Below, one piece after another: positions 60,755 to 64,000 of a DNA stretch of 64,000 nucleotides; the stretch's first letter is position 1, and each line of letters begins with the position of its first letter. The stretch spans positions 28,564,159 through 28,628,158 of the forward strand of contig OU342805.1 in NCBI GenBank assembly GCA_910591455.2, in the 5' to 3' direction. Both the position numbers and the translations under genes were made by a program. This DNA is from Pholis gunnellus (lineage: Eukaryota > Chordata > Actinopteri > Perciformes > Pholidae). The notes beneath the pieces are model-generated. The model was not told where the DNA came from. It did not search any database and saw nothing but the letters and a program-made list of their open reading frames with translations.

Positions 60755-61550
60755 CTGGACCAGGTCTCTGCTGGAGGATCTGGGTCTGTCCACGGTGGAC
60801 CGGTCTCTGCTGGACTCTGAGCTGAAGGAGGTTCTGGTGAACCCGCATGAGTTCATCTGGTTTCACCAGAATCCGACCCGGTGGCTCCGATGACGAGCAT
60901 CAAGAATAACTCTATAGAAACAGACCATCTTCTCTCTGATGGTCTCTTTACTGATGGAGGTCTGATAGAGGATCAGGACTACACTGAGCCTGGTTCACAT
61001 AGAGGATCAGGACTACACTGAGACCGGTTCATATAGAGGATCAGGACTACACTGAGACTGGTTCATGTAGAGGATCAGGACTACACTGAGACTGGTTCAT
61101 GTAGAGGATCAGGACTACACTGAGACCGGTTCATGTAGAGGATCAGGACTACACTGAGACTGGTTCACGTAGAGGATCAGGACTACACTGAGACCGGTTC
61201 ATGTAGAGGATCAGGACTATACTGAGCCTGGTTCATGTAGAGGATCAGGACTACACTGAGCCTGGTTCATGTAGAGGATCAGGACTACACTGAGCCTGGT
61301 TCATGTAGAGGATCAGGACTACACTGAGCCTGGTTCGTGTAGAGGATCAGGACTACACTGAGCCTGGTTCATGTAGAGGATCAGGACTACACTGAGCCTG
61401 GTTCATATAGAGGATCAGGACTACACTGAGCCTGGTTCGTGTAGAGGATCAGGACTACACTGAGCCTGGTTCATGTAGAGGATCAGGACTACACTGAGCC
61501 TGGTTCATATAGAGGATCAGGACTACACTGAGCCTGGTTCATGTAGAGGT
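60755..61550 (+). repeat. dispersed module, copy 2 (about 17 34-bp units plus flank)
   Basis: The left part (60755-60965) has the open frame LGLSTVDRSLLDSELKEVLV, then NPHEFIWFHQNPTRWLR and a stop at 60893. The right part is a 34-bp array (aggatcaggactacactgag core). It is the inverse of 16440-16830 at about 99% over the shared flank. Source gene not recognised. Confidence 0.75.
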
Positions 61551-61976
61551 GGTGTCTTTATGGTCTCTGGTAATATGACAAGTTTAACAAATGAATTCAT
61601 CGTCTGAATCCTTTGAAGTCTACGGTCCAGGACACGTGGCTCTAGAGGCTGCTGGGACGTTTCTGCAACAACAACAGGAACAAAATGCTGCTGAATATGT
61701 TCACACGGAGGCTTCACGGTGACAGAAGGACAAATAACCAGCGCGGGTGGAATAATGTCCGGCAGTAAAGACGACAGACTAACGGATTCACAGATGTGTC
61801 ACGACTTTGAGGTTCTTTGGCTCTGAACCGCAGAGCGCTGACGAGTGATGAGGTTCACATGGAAGGTGATCGAGGCTTCAACTTTTAATCCAGACCTCAA
61901 TATGACATCAGAGGAGGGGGGGTCAAATACAGAAGATAAGAAACATTAAACACTCTTTACTACGCGTTGATCTGAG

Positions 61977-62041
<65 letters not shown>

Positions 62042-62115
62042 TCATTCATGAATCCAAGAGCATCTCCATCAGCATTCAGAGCAGTCACCTCACTTCCTCT
62101 CCTGCTAAATATAGC

Positions 62116-62166
<51 letters not shown>

Positions 62167-62354
62167 GGTTCTCTCTCTCTCTCTCTCTCTCTCTCTGCTG
62201 CCCTTAACTAAACCTAATCTGTCTTTTTAAGGACTCAACATGTGATCCTCGGTGTGCAGCTGCAGGCTTCTTCGTCCTCATCTTTCCCTCCTTGCTTGTG
62301 TGACTTGACAGCTCAGGGTTTTTGGTTCGATTCCCACTGGAGACCACTCCCCCC

Positions 62355-62385
<31 letters not shown>

Positions 62386-63248
62386 ACACCTTATTGCTCC
62401 TCTTTCACTGCAGTTGATGAAAACACTTTTTGGCATGAATAGAGTTCACCCCAGTGGGAACTAATTAAGACAAATAATCTCTCACCAGCAGATTAATTAC
62501 AGCCTATCTGCACTATTGATTCCCCGGAAGTGGGAGTGAGTTTATTCTTCCTCCGCTTTAAGGGAATGTGCATCACTAAATCAGGACAGCGTGTTATCAG
62601 CTGGGAGACAGAAAAGCTGAACTATGTAATAAAACCTGATTTAAAGTGCATGTAAACCTGCAGCCTTCAATGGGGGAACAGCACCAAACTACTTTATAGT
62701 GCAATCTATTCCATATCTCATCACAATAAGGTTTGTTTTGTTGTTGATATATTGTATTATTCACGTGTGTTAGTGTGAACATTCAGCGCTGAGAGCTGAC
62801 ATGTTTACAGCACTAAGAGCTCCGCCTACACTATAAATACATATAAATATATATTTAGAGAGAGAGAGGCGTGAGCTGCTGTCGGTGACATGAATTAATT
62901 GTATCCCACCTAATCCTCAGAGACCCCCGTCCGTCTCCGTCAGGCCGCCGGTTCCGATTAGTTTGCGTGTTTCCAGGCAGAGAATCCCGTCGGACGTGTC
63001 GGCGGAGCTGGCTGACTCCGAAGATCGTCTACACAGGAGACAGGGATCACTCCGCGCGGTATATATCGGGCGAGCTGCAACTGCAATGTTGCTGTGATGG
63101 AGGAGGAGCAATATGTTGTTTCTTAATGTGGCAGTGAACATTTAAACTCTTTATATTTTAGTTGTTCATTTAATAAGAGTCTACAGTATCTATGCTTAAT
63201 GTATATAAAGCAACCTTAACCATTCCATATTTCCACCATTGCACTTTT
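61551..63248. other. interval with simple repeats
   Basis: (CA)n 61979-62038, (TC)n at about 62117-62200, C run then (CA)n 62347-62390. No gene seen. Confidence 0.65.
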
Positions 63249-63838
63249 GTCTCTGGAGCCGGCGCTGTCTCCTTTGAATTACAATCATTAGTATTGGCTG
63301 ATGTTTTTTCGGGGGAGACGTACGAGTAATGCTGCATGGATTACATCATTTACATTCAGATCAGGAGACAACCTCCGGTTCATTAAAGTGAAGCCAAAGC
63401 TTCATGTGTTAAAGCTGCATTCTCTCTAGTGTCCACCAGGGGGCGACTCCTCTGGTTGTATAGAAGTCTATGAGAAAATGACTCTACTTCTCTCTTGATT
63501 TATTACCTCAGTAAACATTGTAAACATGAGTTTATGGTCTCAATCTCTAGTTTCAAGTCTTCTTCACTACAGCATGATGTTCATTTAGTCAATGATGGTC
63601 CATTTAGAGTCAAACAGACCATAAAGCAGGGGATGCTTTAGGGGCGGGGCTACACAGTGATTGACAGATTTACCAGAGACGTATACGAAGTCACTCCTCC
63701 TCAGTCCAGATATGGTCACTTCCTTTTCACTGGTTGCAAAAAAACAAGATGGCGACGGCCAAAACGCCGAACTAGAGGCTTCATAACATCAGTCTACAAA
63801 CCAATGAGTGACTTCACAACGACTACGTCCACTTGTTA
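63249..63838 (+). repeat. dispersed repeat R1, long form, second copy
   Basis: It matches 2170-2760 along its length, including the 5' ctctggagccggcgctgtct part that the copies at 13.6 and 19.6 kb lack. Confidence 0.75.
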
Positions 63839-64000
63839 AATACAGTCGGTGGTCTTAACTTACTATTTACAAACGTTATTGTTGTACATCCTAGTTAACA
63901 GTCTGGTGTGTAGGATCTGGCCCCACCTAGTGTTGAGGTTTCAGATTGCAACCAGCTCAAGACCAACAAAGGTTTCCAATGTTTGGGTTTGGGTTCGGGT
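63839..64000. other. window end, possible further repeat
   Basis: It includes gtgtgtaggatctggcccca and cagattgcaaccagctc, which look like a common fish dispersed repeat. No second copy in this window. Confidence 0.35.

Overview
The window reads as a teleost fish chromosome segment. Long introns are full of (CA)n, (TC)n and homopolymer tracts. There are minisatellites, fish-type LINE and MITE fragments and an intact Tc1-like transposon, and the multi-exon genes have vertebrate splice signals. Nothing looks bacterial or viral.

Positions 1-25.4 kb, + strand: the 3' two thirds of a membrane-type matrix metalloproteinase that matches MT5-MMP (mmp24). Seven coding exons are visible: 760-876, 6317-6416, 6999-7203, 11746-11960, 15950-16088, 19096-19362 and 23520-23884. 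They encode the cysteine switch and furin site, the first part of the catalytic domain, the hinge, the hemopexin propeller, the transmembrane helix and a tail ending in EWV. The exon with the HExxHxxGxxH zinc site is not in the assembled bases. By phase and order it belongs between 7203 and 11746, where a 62-base G run, a 30-bp minisatellite and a 500-N gap lie. The signal peptide and most of the propeptide lie upstream of the window.

Positions 25.4-36.1 kb: gene-poor. It holds a MITE, a possible distal + strand poly(A) site near 31.92 kb, a decayed LINE on the - strand, and a complete 1,560-bp Tc1/mariner element (33537-35096) with TA duplications, nested terminal repeats and an intact 338-aa transposase of DD37E spacing.

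Positions 36.1-58.5 kb: four head-to-tail units, about 4.1 kb each without insertions. Each carries one intronless-CDS TRIM gene (RING, B-box, coiled coil, PRY-SPRY) on the - strand. The copies are almost identical except in clustered SPRY loop positions. Copy 1 has lost a RING zinc ligand and copy 2 two B-box zinc ligands; copies 3 and 4 look intact. LINE fragments separate copies 2 and 3, and a 2.05-kb insertion sits in the first unit.

Positions 58.8-59.7 kb, - strand: a two-exon gene of 56 codons, too small for ordinary ORF calling. Its C-terminus resembles what I remember of the human MMP24OS microprotein, and it lies on the strand opposite mmp24, downstream of it. This is the most interesting item in the window. 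An 18-bp minisatellite abuts its likely promoter.

Positions 59.8-64 kb: minisatellites; a module (60.75-61.55 kb) that recurs inverted inside an mmp24 intron (16.44-16.83 kb); and a long dispersed repeat that also occurs at 2.2-2.76 kb.

mmp24 and the MMP24OS-like gene form a plausible conserved neighbourhood. The TRIM cluster looks like a lineage-specific expansion between them, probably innate-immune by family.
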